Positions 31,843 to 42,654 of a stretch of 64,000 nt of DNA are shown piece after piece. The notes below the pieces were generated by a model. That model was not told the origin of the DNA and searched no databases. It saw nothing but the letters and a program-made list of their open reading frames with translations. Origin of the DNA: Rhizophagus irregularis (taxonomy: Eukaryota; Glomeromycota; Glomeromycetes; Glomerales; Glomeraceae). Positions within the stretch are counted from its first letter, which is position 1; each line of letters opens with the position of its first letter. The DNA lies in the NCBI RefSeq assembly GCF_026210795.1, contig NC_089442.1, positions 1,922,001-1,986,000 of the forward strand. Reading direction: 5' to 3'. The translations under genes and the position numbers were made by a program.

Positions 31843-34172
31843 ATGGTCTTGGCTTTCTGAATGAAGGAGAGACGGTAAAGATGCTAAATGAGAGCAAAGA
31901 AGAAAAATTTGAAAAGAAAACACATCTGGGAGAAATGAGCGATGAGGAGAGAATAGCATTTAAAAAATTGATAAGGGAATATGAAGATATATTCGAATAT
32001 GACGAAGAGAAACTGGGAAGGATAAATACAGTTAAACATGAAATAATAATTGAAGAAAATCAAGGACCAATAGCACAAAAGAGATATAAAGAAACTGATG
32101 AAAAAGGAAAGTTTATAAAGAAAGAAATTGAACAATTGTTAAAGATGGGGAAGATAAGAGAATCATGGAGTAATTGGGCATCTCCAGTAACGTTAGCAGG
32201 AAAGAAAACTGGAAATTATAGATTTTGTATAGATTATAGAAAGCTGAATAATGTGACAAAGTCAGATGAATATCCTTTACCCCGGATAGACGAATTGTTA
32301 GAAAAATTTAGAAAGGGAAGTTGGTTCACAAGTTTGGACTTAGCAGCAGGATATCATCAAGTAGAAATGGCAGAAGAAGATAAAGAGAAAACAGCGTTCA
32401 TTTGTTCACAAGGATTATATGAATACAATGTTATGCCATTTGGATTGAAGAATGCACCAGGAACATTTCAGAGATTAATGGATAAAATATTAAAAGAATA
32501 TATAGGAGAATTTGTTACAGTGTATTTAGATGATATAATGATTTATTCAGAAGATTTTGAGAAACATATAGAGCATGTAGATAAAGTATTGAGTAAATTG
32601 AGAGAGAATAATATGATTGTGAAATTGAAGAAATGTCAGTTTGGATTGAGAAATATAAATTTCTTAGGGCATATAGTAGGAAGAGATGGATTGCGACCAG
32701 ATAAAAAGAAAGTTGAGAAAATAGAAAATATGAGGAGGCCGAAAACTGTCACGGAAGTAAGATCATTTTTAGGATTATGTTCATATTATAGGAGATTTAT
32801 AAAAGGTTTTTCGAAGATAGCAAAACCTTTGCTTAACTTAACAAGAAAGAATGAAAAGTTTGAATGGAAAGAAGGACAACAAGAAGCATTTGACGTATTA
32901 AGGACAAAATTGACAGAAAATCCAATTTTAGTATATCCGGATTTCAGCAGAGAATTTATATTGATAACTGATGGATCTAAGATAGGATTAGGAGCAGTGT
33001 TAGCTCAAATGAATGAAGAAAATAAAGAGGTTGTAATAGCTTACGCAAGTAGGAGTACAGTTGGAGCAGAGAAGAATTATCCACCAACAGAATTGGAATG
33101 CTTAGCGGTATTTTGGGGAATACAACATTTTCAGAAATATTTAGTAGGAAGGAAATTTATAGTGATAACAGATCACGCAGCATTAAAAGGATTAACAGAT
33201 GGAAAGGAACAAACGGGAAGGAGAGCAAGATGGGTAATGAAATTACAACAATTTGATTTTAAAATAGTACATAGAAGTGGAAAGAAAATTAAAAATGCAG
33301 ATGGATTATCAAGACTGAGATTTAAAGAAAAAGAAACAGAAAGGAACGAGAATCAAGAAATAACAAAAATAGAAAGTAATAAGGGGAAATTGAGATATAT
33401 CAAATTTAGGAATAAATGGTATAATGCTAAAAGATTTAAAGGGAGATGGGATGATGAAAAATATTTTACCGATAAAGAAGCCATACTTTTGAATTTGGAG
33501 GAAAGGACAGAAAAAGAATTATTAAAGAAATTGGGAAGAGAAAATAAGCCACAAGTTATTATAATCGACGGAGTGGATGGATTAGGAAAAACAAGTATAG
33601 TACAAAATTTGATTAAAGAGTGGGAAAAGCAAGGATTAAAAGTAAGATTTAATACATTCAAAAGGAGAAGAAAAGACAAAGGTGAATTTCACGAATCAAA
33701 ATTAGAAACAGAATGGAAATTTAGAAAGGAAGTAGTAGAACAAATAAACAGAAGAATGTTAGAATATGATGAAAATACGGATATAATAATTCTGGACAAA
33801 TCGCCATATTGCGAATATTATTATCAGAAGACGAAAAGTTTCAACAGAGGATTAATTACTCCACATGGGAACCATGAGGTGGAAAAAGAAATATTCAGAT
33901 TAAAAGGAACAATAGATGAATCAATAGTGATATTTTTGGAAAAAGATGGCGATGTATGTTGGGAAAATTATATTGGAAGAGAAACGAAGAAAATGGAGAA
34001 ATCGTCATACCCAACATTAAAGAAAAATGAATATTTGGACATGGTTAAAATGTTTAAAGAAAACCAGGATGTATACAAAGATACCAAAAGATACAGTCAA
34101 ATTGAAGTTAGGAATGACGATAGTAGTTGGAGAAAAGTATATAAGGAGATAGAAAAACACCAAAGAGCTTAA
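31839..34172 (+). CDS. pol: RT-RNase H fused to thymidylate-kinase-like domain
   Basis: 777 residues. Reverse transcriptase spans roughly 95-335: FCIDYRKLNN, SLDLAAGYHQVEM (Asp167), MPFGLKNAPGTFQRLMD, YLDD at 229-232, FLGHIVGRDGLRPD. RNase H spans about 365-490, with ITDGS (Asp378), TELECLAVFWGIQHF (Glu420) and TDHAALKGL (Asp445). A short linker leads to a P-loop domain from about 570: IIIDGVDGLGKTS (Walker A, GVDGLGKT 578-585), a helix with EWEKQGLKV, then ILDKSPYCEYYYQ (653-656 DKSP, in the place of the DR[YSH] motif of dNMP kinases). After that come IVIFLEKDGDVCWENYIGRE (LID-like) and a C-terminal helix. This order fits thymidylate kinase/deoxynucleoside kinase folds. No integrase is present in this ORF. 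The ATG overlaps the protease stop. Confidence 0.9.
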   Translation: MNGLGFLNEGETVKMLNESKEEKFEKKTHLGEMSDEERIAFKKLIREYEDIFEYDEEKLGRINTVKHEIIIEENQGPIAQKRYKETDEKGKFIKKEIEQLLKMGKIRESWSNWASPVTLAGKKTGNYRFCIDYRKLNNVTKSDEYPLPRIDELLEKFRKGSWFTSLDLAAGYHQVEMAEEDKEKTAFICSQGLYEYNVMPFGLKNAPGTFQRLMDKILKEYIGEFVTVYLDDIMIYSEDFEKHIEHVDKVLSKLRENNMIVKLKKCQFGLRNINFLGHIVGRDGLRPDKKKVEKIENMRRPKTVTEVRSFLGLCSYYRRFIKGFSKIAKPLLNLTRKNEKFEWKEGQQEAFDVLRTKLTENPILVYPDFSREFILITDGSKIGLGAVLAQMNEENKEVVIAYASRSTVGAEKNYPPTELECLAVFWGIQHFQKYLVGRKFIVITDHAALKGLTDGKEQTGRRARWVMKLQQFDFKIVHRSGKKIKNADGLSRLRFKEKETERNENQEITKIESNKGKLRYIKFRNKWYNAKRFKGRWDDEKYFTDKEAILLNLEERTEKELLKKLGRENKPQVIIIDGVDGLGKTSIVQNLIKEWEKQGLKVRFNTFKRRRKDKGEFHESKLETEWKFRKEVVEQINRRMLEYDENTDIIILDKSPYCEYYYQKTKSFNRGLITPHGNHEVEKEIFRLKGTIDESIVIFLEKDGDVCWENYIGRETKKMEKSSYPTLKKNEYLDMVKMFKENQDVYKDTKRYSQIEVRNDDSSWRKVYKEIEKHQRA

Positions 34173-34187
34173 AATTATATTTCCAAA

Positions 34188-34529
34188 ATGGTATTAGGAG
34201 ATTGTTATATGAATTGGTTTCTTACCTATCGAGTAAAGGTCGATAAGATATGGAAAGTGACTATAAAAGAAGAAGAGAACAAAACAATTATCCATTTAAG
34301 GATTAAAGAAGAAGAAGACTTCATACTAGTAGATGTACACATTATAATAAGACTAAAAGAGAAAAAGGTAAAATTAATTATGGAAGATGGAAACAATATG
34401 ATAATAGAAGAAAGACCAATAGAAAAAGGATTAGGATGGGTACGATCTAAATTGATTATAGGGAATGAAAAATATATAAGAAGGATAGAAATACCAAGGA
34501 TCAAAAATAAATCGAGAGATAAAAATTAA
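34188..34529 (+). CDS. Small ORF between Pol and integrase, unknown
   Basis: 113 codons in the same frame as Pol, five codons beyond its TAA. It starts MVLGDCYMNWFLTYRVKVDK and alternates strands of charged and hydrophobic residues (VTIKEEENKTIIHLRIKEEE, VKLIMEDGNNMIIEERP), suggesting a small beta-rich protein. No family recognised. It could be an accessory product or a relic that separated integrase from Pol. Confidence 0.45.
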   Translation: MVLGDCYMNWFLTYRVKVDKIWKVTIKEEENKTIIHLRIKEEEDFILVDVHIIIRLKEKKVKLIMEDGNNMIIEERPIEKGLGWVRSKLIIGNEKYIRRIEIPRIKNKSRDKN

Positions 34530-34669
34530 AAATATATGGAACAGTTATCACGACGCTTTATTTTTACAACACCTTAATTTTTACAACACCTTAATTTTTA
34601 CAACACTTCAACCCTTTATAACATTTCAACCTTTTACAACACTTTAGCTTTTAGAATTACAACATAGAC
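34530..34669 (+). promoter_or_regulatory. Pyrimidine/CAACA repeat leader before integrase
   Basis: Four to five copies of TTTTTACAACACCTTAA-like 15-17-bp units, then a TTTTAG followed by AATTACAACATAGACATGG. The composition, poor in G on the plus strand, differs from the coding flanks. It may be a 3' splice acceptor tract or an unstructured leader that lets integrase be translated from a spliced or subgenomic RNA. Confidence 0.45.
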
Positions 34670-35857
34670 ATGGAAGAGGAAGAATATAATAGGATAGCGA
34701 GGAATATCAATGACGAACGGGGATATGAAATTATAGGAGGATTAATTTACAAAATAAAAGATGAGAAAAGACTAAGAGTGATAAGAAAATACGAATTTGA
34801 AGGGTTAATGTACATAGCTCATGATCATGAATTATCAGGACACTTTGGAATAGATGCAACGTATAATAGGATCAAGGATGGGTATTATTGGAAAGGGATG
34901 AGAAAAGATGTAGAAGCTTATGTCAAATCATGTAATAATTGTCAGAGAAGAGGAAAACCAATAGGAAAACATGAACTGAATGTAATCAAAGTTATAGAAC
35001 CATTTTATCAAATTGGGATTGATGTAGTGGGACCATTACCAGTAACAAAGAGAAATAATAGATATATAGTTACAGCGATGGACTATTTTACAAAATGGCC
35101 TGAAGTAAAGGCATTGGAAACAGCAGATGCTAAGGAAATTGCAAGATTTATTTATGAAGATATAATATGTAGGCATGGATGTCCAAAGAAGATATTGAGT
35201 GATAGAGGAAGTCATTTCAATAATAAATTAGTGAAATCATTAATGGAGGAATTTCAGATAAAACATAACTTTTCGACGCCTTATCATCCAAAAACTAATG
35301 GGTTAATTGAAAGATTTAACAAGACATTATGTGAATCATTAGCAAAGCTAAGTAATATCGAAGATTGGGATTTGAAAGTACCAGGAGTATTGTTCGCGTA
35401 TCGAACTAAAAGGAATGATTCAACGAAAATGGAACCAGGATATTTAATATATGGGAGACAAATGAAGACATTATTAGATTTAGAAGATAAGGAAATTACC
35501 ATGGCAGAGAGAGTTAATGGGTTGATCGAAGGATTACCAAACATTAGGAATCAAGCTAAAGAAAATGTCAGGAAATCTCAGGAAAAACAAAAATCGTACC
35601 ATGATAAAAAGAATAGAATAAAGCAGAAATTACAAATCGGAGATAAAGTACTATATTATGATGCAGCAAAAGAGAAACAATGGTCTGGAAAGTTAGAAGA
35701 AAAATGGAAAGGACCTTATTATGTACATGAGATAATTTCTAAAGGATCATACAGAATTAAAACTATGGAAGGGAAGATATTGAAAACGCCAGTAAATGGT
35801 GAATTACTGAAGGAATATATTGATAGGACAAATTTTGAAGTAATAGTTCGAATTTGA
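34670..35857 (+). CDS. int: Integrase, separately encoded
   Basis: 395 residues, frame different from Pol. The HHCC zinc domain has HDHELSGHFG (His53, His58) and CNNCQRRGKP (Cys88, Cys91). The catalytic core has GIDVVGPLP (Asp118), ILSDRGSHF (Asp178) and TNGLIERFNKTL (Glu214), giving the D-D-35-E spacing. The C-terminal domain contains LQIGDKVLYYD and KWKGPYYVHEI, the GPY/F module of Ty3/gypsy integrases. It inserts the cDNA copy. The ATG at 34670 lies about 500 bp beyond the end of RT-RNase H, so it is not part of one Pol frame. The stop is 30 bp before the 3' LTR. Confidence 0.92.
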   Translation: MEEEEYNRIARNINDERGYEIIGGLIYKIKDEKRLRVIRKYEFEGLMYIAHDHELSGHFGIDATYNRIKDGYYWKGMRKDVEAYVKSCNNCQRRGKPIGKHELNVIKVIEPFYQIGIDVVGPLPVTKRNNRYIVTAMDYFTKWPEVKALETADAKEIARFIYEDIICRHGCPKKILSDRGSHFNNKLVKSLMEEFQIKHNFSTPYHPKTNGLIERFNKTLCESLAKLSNIEDWDLKVPGVLFAYRTKRNDSTKMEPGYLIYGRQMKTLLDLEDKEITMAERVNGLIEGLPNIRNQAKENVRKSQEKQKSYHDKKNRIKQKLQIGDKVLYYDAAKEKQWSGKLEEKWKGPYYVHEIISKGSYRIKTMEGKILKTPVNGELLKEYIDRTNFEVIVRI

Positions 35858-35872
35858 TGGGACTCAAATTTT

Positions 35873-35887
35873 AGGTGGGGGGCAAAC
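35873..35887 (+). promoter_or_regulatory. Polypurine tract
   Basis: AGGTGGGGGGCAAAC lies immediately before the 3' LTR TGTAGCC, the expected place of the plus-strand primer. Confidence 0.7.
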
Positions 35888-37201
35888 TGTAGCCATAGAT
35901 ACTGGAGTAATCGCATAATATGGAGGAATAATATGGAATAAAAGATCAAACGATAGAAAGTCACATGATTGGATAAAATTAACCGGAAAGGATAAACTCT
36001 TAGGAGAAGGAATGATCTACATGATGTAATGTTTATTAAATGATTAACGGAGAACCAATAGATCCAGTAGGAAGTTGATCGATGTGGCTTAGCAACCAGT
36101 TTATCAAGTTCAACAATAGGAACAATTAGGAGGAGTAATCATAAGCCACAAATGATAAATCATATAAAAAGGAAGGATAGCGAATTAAAGGAACAAAAAA
36201 TAGGAACATGTAAAATATTGATGAACTGCAGCCGCAGTAGGAGAATAGCTGACGAGACGCAGTAGAAAAGATAGCACAGCCACAAAAGATGGATCTTTAC
36301 GATATAATATTTGAAAGATTATTTTATTTTAAAGAAAAGATAGCACAGCCACAAAAGATGGATCTTTACGATATAATATTTGAAAGATTATTTTATTTTA
36401 AAGAAAAGATAGCACAGCCACAAAAGATGGATCTTTACGATATAATATTTGAAAGATTATTTTATTTTAAAGAAAAGATAGCACAGCCACAAAAGATGGA
36501 TTATATCTTTACGACATAATATTTGAAAGATTATTTTGAAGAAAAGATAGCGTATTAAAATAGTATAATATATTAGAAAAGATAATATATAAATAGCATA
36601 TAAGATAGCGCATAAAAAAGAAAAACATAACATAAAATATTAGAAAGAAATAAGAAGTAAGAAAAGAAAGAATAAGAAAGTTGGTTTAAATAGGAGCGGA
36701 ATGGGAGGTGAATTCGACAGTCGTCAGATACAATGTAAAACTTTAAGTAAATTAGTTAATTGTGAATTTTATGAAGAATAAATAAAATACCCTTTGATAT
36801 GAAAATTAATTGTTTCGATTGTTTTTGTTACTATTTTCTTATGATGAAAAAGTAATTTTGTTTAATTAATTGTTAGTAAAGCGTAATGTTATTTTAAAGG
36901 TAATAGGTTCGCCCTAAACTTTACTGTAATGTTCGCTTAATTAATTTTAATTGGACAAATTCATGGTGAATTTAATGTCATAACGAGAATTATGAAATGA
37001 ATAAAATATAAACTTTTGTAAAGAGAACTATCGTATTTTGAAAGAAGATAATGGATGAAATATCGTGGCGAGAGCTATCGCAATTTGAAAGTTAAGTAGT
37101 AATAAAACTAAACCAAGCAAGAATATTAATGTTTCGTGGAGAACGAATATACATTAAAGCAGGGAAGTTTGTTTACCGCCGGGTGGCAGACGGGGGTGAC
37201 A
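35888..37201 (+). repeat. 3' LTR
   Basis: Same length as the 5' LTR with a constant offset of 11,288 bp, including the three 69-bp repeats. I found no mismatch by eye. It is followed by CCGCTTATTTTT, which repeats the CCGC before the 5' LTR. Confidence 0.92.
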
Positions 37202-37460
37202 CCGCTTATTTTTAAAGTTTAAATAAATTGAAATCACGATTTTTTAAGAAAAATTCTCACGAATTTTTCTTGATGCTGCTTATTTTAAAGTTTAAAGACC
37301 GATTAGCAAACTGAAATCACGATTTCAAGAAAAATTCTCGCGAATTTTTCTTGATACCGCTTATTTTTAAAGTTTAAATAAATTGAAATTACGATTTTTT
37401 AAGAAAAATTCTCGCGAATTTTTCTTGATACCGCTTATTTTTAAAGTTTAAAGACCGTAA
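37202..37460 (+). repeat. Hairpin-repeat array A5, right part (forward units)
   Basis: Three to four forward units of the AAGAAAAATTC/GAATTTTTCTT palindrome with TACCGCTTATTTTTAAAG after each. Continuous with 24475-24599 before the LTR element inserted. Confidence 0.85.
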
Positions 37461-39258
37461 AAAACTAAATATAGTGCATGTGATATTTAACCTCATTCCT
37501 TTTTTACATCAGCTCATGATTTAAACTTATTATAAATAGCAAAGCGTGATACTGTTAAGAATTTGGTCGATTTATTATTATATGATTGAGGTTGTGAACG
37601 GAATCTCAGCCATCTTTTATGAATCAATTAAATTCAAATCTTTTGATGCCACCAGTTCATTTGATTAGATTTTATAAAAAATTTGTTTATTATTATTTAT
37701 TGTATATTTTATGCTGTACATATCCGGATGTAAACTAAAAATATTTGTTTTAATATTTTAAAATAATAACGGATTAATTAATTAACAATAATAAAAAATT
37801 TAATCAAATTATTTAATTTAATGATCAAGGCTTTTAATAATCAAGGCTTTTTAATGATCAAGGCTTTTTAACGGTCAAAGCTTTTAATAAACGCGGCTTA
37901 ATTTTAATTCAAGGCTTTTTAATGATCAAGGCTTTTTAACGGTCAAAGCTTTTAATAAACACGGCTTAATTTTAATTAAACATCCTTATTAGATTACAGA
38001 TTTCTTCTTTTTGATGATACATATGGTACCTTCAGATATTGTTTTTCGAATGTTAAAGCTAAGAAATCCGGATCTCAGCCCATCATCTATCTAATCTATC
38101 TAATTAAAAAATTTTGTCATATTTAGATTACCCGGTATAAATAATTTGAATTGTGTAACATTGAAAAGTGTGATATTCTTGCGTTCAATCTATTTCGTAA
38201 TTATCATATCATAATTAACTAACTACGATAGCCAATCTTTAAACTAATACATTTATAGTTAATTAAAATTTTAACTGGATTTTAATACTAACAAAAAAAA
38301 AGTATAATTTCTCTTATGCATTTATTTGCGGTCATTTCCACTCTTTTAGTTACCACGAACCATTTCTATAATAATAATTTTTACTAAAAAACCGAAACTA
38401 CCTTTTTGGTCTTTTTTTTATTAATTTTTTATCCCTCTTTTTATCATTATTGTTTCTTTTGGTTAACTTAACCAAAATTTTTTTATTCTTATTGGATTTT
38501 TTTTAGGGGTTTTTTTTAATCGGAATTTATTAAAATTTTGGATTTTTTTTTTAACCCAAAAAATATACCCTGTAAAAAATCTGATCCGTGTTTTATCTTT
38601 CCATATTTTTTCCATGAATGCATCATTTTAATGGAATTTATAGCCTTAAATCATGGAAATTTTCATCTCGCTAACACGGATATCCGTGAATGTATCATTT
38701 TCACAGAATTTTTACAGAAGACACAGAGAAATAATGGAAATATTCAGATAAAAATTTTTTATAGGGATAGTTTATTCTTTTTTTTGGTTTGGGTTAAGAC
38801 TATAGAACTATGTCCTACGGCTTTTTGTGAGATTTTTTTTAGTCAATGATATTGTTCTGACTAATAAATTCGTGTGAAAATTTTTTTTTTAGTGAGAATT
38901 TTTGATTTAGTGAGAACTTTTTCTGTTTATTGAGATTTTTTTTCGATTTAATGAGAATTTTTTTTATGAGATTGATTTTTTCAATATTATTTCTGACTAA
39001 TAAATTTGTGAAAAATTTTTTTGATATTACCGAATTTTTTTTGTGAGATTGTTTATAATTATATAGATATTTTGTATTAAATCAATAATAAATTTTTTGA
39101 TAAATCTATATAACTAAAAAAACTATATAACTAAAAAAATTTGTCCGACATTTGGACTAGTTTTATTTGATTATATATAGATTGAAATTCGAAGAAAATA
39201 GTACCAACAAAACTTTTTTATTAAAAGACCAAAATACATATATATTTTATTAATTAGT
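37461..39258. other. Intergenic region with repeats, upstream of transposase
   Basis: 37820-37980 holds repeats of TGATCAAGGCTTTTTAA and ACGGTCAAAGCTTTTAATAAA. 38280-39060 is T-rich with TTTAGTGAGAATTTTT repeats. A 103-codon frame at 38538 overlaps a dispersed repeat and is not supported. No second gene of a transposon pair is seen. Confidence 0.5.
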
Positions 39259-42200
39259 ATGCCTTTGTGTACGTGTACTCACTGTAAAGCTTTAACAAAT
39301 GGTATTGGAAAAGAAATTTATAGAACAACAGTAATTCGTCATATGAAAAAAGAACAAGAGGAGCAAGAACTAGAAAATGCATACCAAAGTCTTCATTCTG
39401 AAGAAAATTATTTTGAAGAAAATGAAGAAAATGAAGAAGAAAACTCATATGAAGAACGCTCATCTCCTATGGAAATATCAGAAATATCTGACAATGAAGA
39501 AATTCTTATAGAGGAAGAAAATCTTACTACCTTACATAATGATGAGGCTTCTATAGAAATTCTCTCCAGTTTTCAAGATGAGGATGAGGAAATTGATGAT
39601 TACTATCATGAAAGCGATGACTTAAACCATTATGATTCTCAAAGTGAATTAGAGTTTGATACCTCTGATGATAAAGAAGGTGAATTTCGAAATAATTATA
39701 ATAATATTTTAAATTAGTAATTTACCAACTTTTTTTAGATAATACGACTTTTTCTAATGAATTGTTCGAAGGATTAAGGCTTTTATATGTGAAATCGAAT
39801 TTTAATTTTTCTGAAGCAGCATTTAATAATATATATAAAGCCTTCAATAGAAATAAAATAAGTTTTAATAAAGTAAAAAGAAAGCTTGGTTCAATAGTAG
39901 GAATTGAACCAAAAATATACGATATGTGCGTTAATTCATGTTGTGCATTCGTAGGAATTTTAGAAAATGAAATAAAATGTAAATTTTGTAAGGAGGATCG
40001 ATATTATAGTAATGGTAAAGCGAGAAAAAATCTACCTTTTATTTCTATAATTGAGCATTTAAAGCTTCAATTTAAAAACCCTGAAAGATCTAAAGAACTA
40101 TTATATAGGCACAATTATACTTGTAATAAAGGAGAATTTGCTCATAATAACATAGGTGACATCTTTGATGGACAGATTTATCAAGAATTATTAAATGACG
40201 AATATTTTCCCGATCCAAGAGACATCGCATTTACTGCTTCTTGCGACGGCTACCAAATATTTCGTCAAAAGACCGATGATTGTTGGGTGTTCCTGTTTCT
40301 AAATAATAATTTACCTCAAGAATTAAGAGTAAAGAAAGAAAATTTAATGGTAACTTTAATAATCCCGGGGCCAAAACAACCTCAAGATTTTAATTCATTT
40401 CTCTATCCATTAATTCAAGAAATGAAATCCTTACAAGGTATATTTTAAATAAATGGTACGTAATAAATGTAATATTTATTAATAATATTTTTAATATTTA
40501 CAGATGGAATCTCTTGTTACGATGGTAACAAAGAGGAACAGTTTACTCTACGTGCTCACATTCTGGCTTGGACTGGCGATATCCCTGCCCTTTCAAAGGT
40601 TCTATGTTTAACAGGACATAATTCATACTCAGGTTGCAGATTTTGTAATCTTCGAGGGACTTTAAATGAAACGAATAGACATGTGTATTATCCATTGCAA
40701 CAAAATATTAATCCTAAACGATTACCAATTTGAACACATGATGAAATACTGAATAGCACAAATCAAATAGAACGTCTGGAGGGAGATCGTAGAGAAACTT
40801 ATATACGTGACTGCGGTTGGTCCAATATTTTAAAATAAAAATAAATTCTTAGTAATTAATATTAATATATTTTCTCAATTTTAAAAATTTTTTGTTTAAT
40901 AAAAAAAATTAGGAATTAAAGGAAAGAGTATTTTATTTGAGTTATCTTCTATAAATTTTCCATGTTCATTTCCAGTAGATATAATGCACCTTTTTTTTGA
41001 AAATGTTGCACCCCATATGTTTCGACATTGGATAGGAAAATTCTATCCAAAAAATAATGAATGGAACTCAAATGAATATACAATAAGTTCTAAAACATGG
41101 GTTGAAATTGGTGAAATCATGGAACGAAGTAGATCTCATATGCTACCTGATATTGGACGTCCTCCACGCAATATCGTTAAACATTCAGCTGGGTTTAAAG
41201 CTGTAGAGTGGGCTAATTGGATCATTTTATTCTCTTTACCATTACTAAAAGGGCAATTGCCGCAAAGGTAATAAAAAAAATCAAATTGTTGGCAGATAAA
41301 ATAATAAAAAGTCTGCTGATAACATTATTTAACTTAAAATAATAGTAACCTCTTAGGATGGTCAAGATTTGTTGAAGTTGTCAAGTTATGCATTCAACCT
41401 CTAATAGAATTTGAAGAGCTAGATTTAATTCAAAATTTATTAATAGAATTTTACAATCATTATGCAAAGTAATTTTCTTATGAAATTTATATATGCCTTT
41501 TTCTTTAAACGATATTTTTATTGATCGCGTGAATTTTTTTGTGCAATAGTTCATATGGCATTGGAGGAGAAAGATTACCGGCATTTTTAATTTCTTTTCA
41601 TTATTTATTACATGTAATAGATTCGATTGAAGACTTTGGTCCTTGTCGTGGATTTTGGCAGTTTCCGATGGAGAGGTTTTGTGGAATGTTAATTCCACTT
41701 GTTAGCTCTCGAAAACTACCATATGTGAATTTGTTTAATAATGTGTTGATGCAAGAAAGATTTAAGTATCTGCAACTTTTACCAATATATAATGAAAAAG
41801 TTTTTTCCAATTTTAAAGAAAAAGAAAAAAAAACATGGCCGGTGCATAGAGTATATTCTAATGAATTATATGTTCACGAATACGAATTTTATTCACCATT
41901 TGTTAATTGTGTATTAACAAAAAATAAAGTCATAAAGTTAAAGCAATGTTATGCAGCTATATTTCAAAAGAATACTAGCGAAATTACGGTGATTTTATAT
42001 TATAACTCACATAATAATATGTATAAGAATATTCTTTTTTAAAAAAAATAATATATAATTTTTTTTATATAGAACATTAAAGAAAACTATGCTAAGTATG
42101 GAAAACTTCGTACAAAGGATGGTAACATTATATCATCTAAGTGGTGGAAAAAAGAAAATGATAGTAGTCGAAATAATTTTTGCGTCGCTGTAAGAAATAA

Positions 42201-42583
42201 ATATATTAATTATTATTATTGTTTCATTATATATTCAAAATTCAAAATATTAATAAGATAATTTTATTATATAGATTAATTTAACTGTTGACTTACAAGA
42301 AAAAAATTACCGTGCTCCTCTAAATTTGAGAGAAGAAGAAATTTTTGGACAAATTGAATATTTTATGGTTCATGAATTTCAAAATCAAGAGCGAATGTTT
42401 GCATATATTCGAAAAATCAAAAAATTAGAGAAAAATAGTAGTGTGAATTTAAAATTTTTTGATAGTTTTGGTCCTTTACAATATGTGGAAGTAATTGGTA
42501 TTGATAGAAATGTCGGATTTTTTGAAGTACTCCTTGAAAAAAAAAAATATTATTATATAATAGATAAATATGAAAATTGGTAA
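39259..42583 (+). pseudogene. Tnp2-like (CACTA/Plavaka type) transposase, multi-exon, disrupted
   Basis: Exons: 39259-39679, 39739-40435, 40504-40816, 40913-41267, about 41357-41470, about 41549-41985, then two short exons to 42583. First-exon start MPLCTCTHCKALTNGIGK, with an acidic tail. Conserved Tnp2 features: YDMCVNSCCAFVG with CKFCKEDRYY, FDGQIYQELLNDEYFPDPRD, IAFTASCDGYQIF, SYSGCRFCNLRG, then LSSINFPCSFPVDIMHLFFE and GPCRGFWQFPMERFCGML. The first two junctions keep frame (phase 1 to 1). A TGA at 40731-40733 falls inside a conserved exon (KRLPI-stop-THDEI), and the 41267/41357 junction does not keep frame, so the copy is probably dead. It would cut and move an element bounded by the hairpin arrays A5 and A6. 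Confidence 0.8.
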
Positions 42584-42654
42584 TAAAAATCTTTACCTTG
42601 AAAATTCATATTATTAATTCTCTAATAAATAAGAAATATTTGCTTAAATTTTTT

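Larger units (their letters stand above)
24600..37201 (+). mobile_element. Complete Ty3/gypsy LTR retrotransposon, 12.6 kb
   Basis: Direct LTRs 24600-25913 and 35888-37201 begin TGTAGCC and end GGTGACA. They have equal length (1,314 bp) and I saw no difference between them, implying very recent insertion. The flanks show a short target duplication, CCGC or ACCGC. A primer-site candidate follows the 5' LTR and a G-rich polypurine tract precedes the 3' LTR. Order inside is Gag, PR, RT-RNase H with a kinase-like domain, small ORF, integrase. RT before integrase, a GPY motif in integrase and the FLGHIVGRDGLRPD-type thumb support Ty3/gypsy (Metaviridae). All catalytic motifs look intact, so the element may be active. 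The size, the extra domain and the split ORF layout are unusual. Confidence 0.93.

Noticed and set aside
27759-33679. Long minus-strand frames opposite Gag and Pol
   Set aside because: Ser/Ile/Leu-rich mirror frames of the AG-rich coding strand with no motifs.
38538-38849. 103-codon plus-strand frame
   Set aside because: Overlaps a dispersed repeat also seen inverted near 24320-24365; no domain or exon partners.
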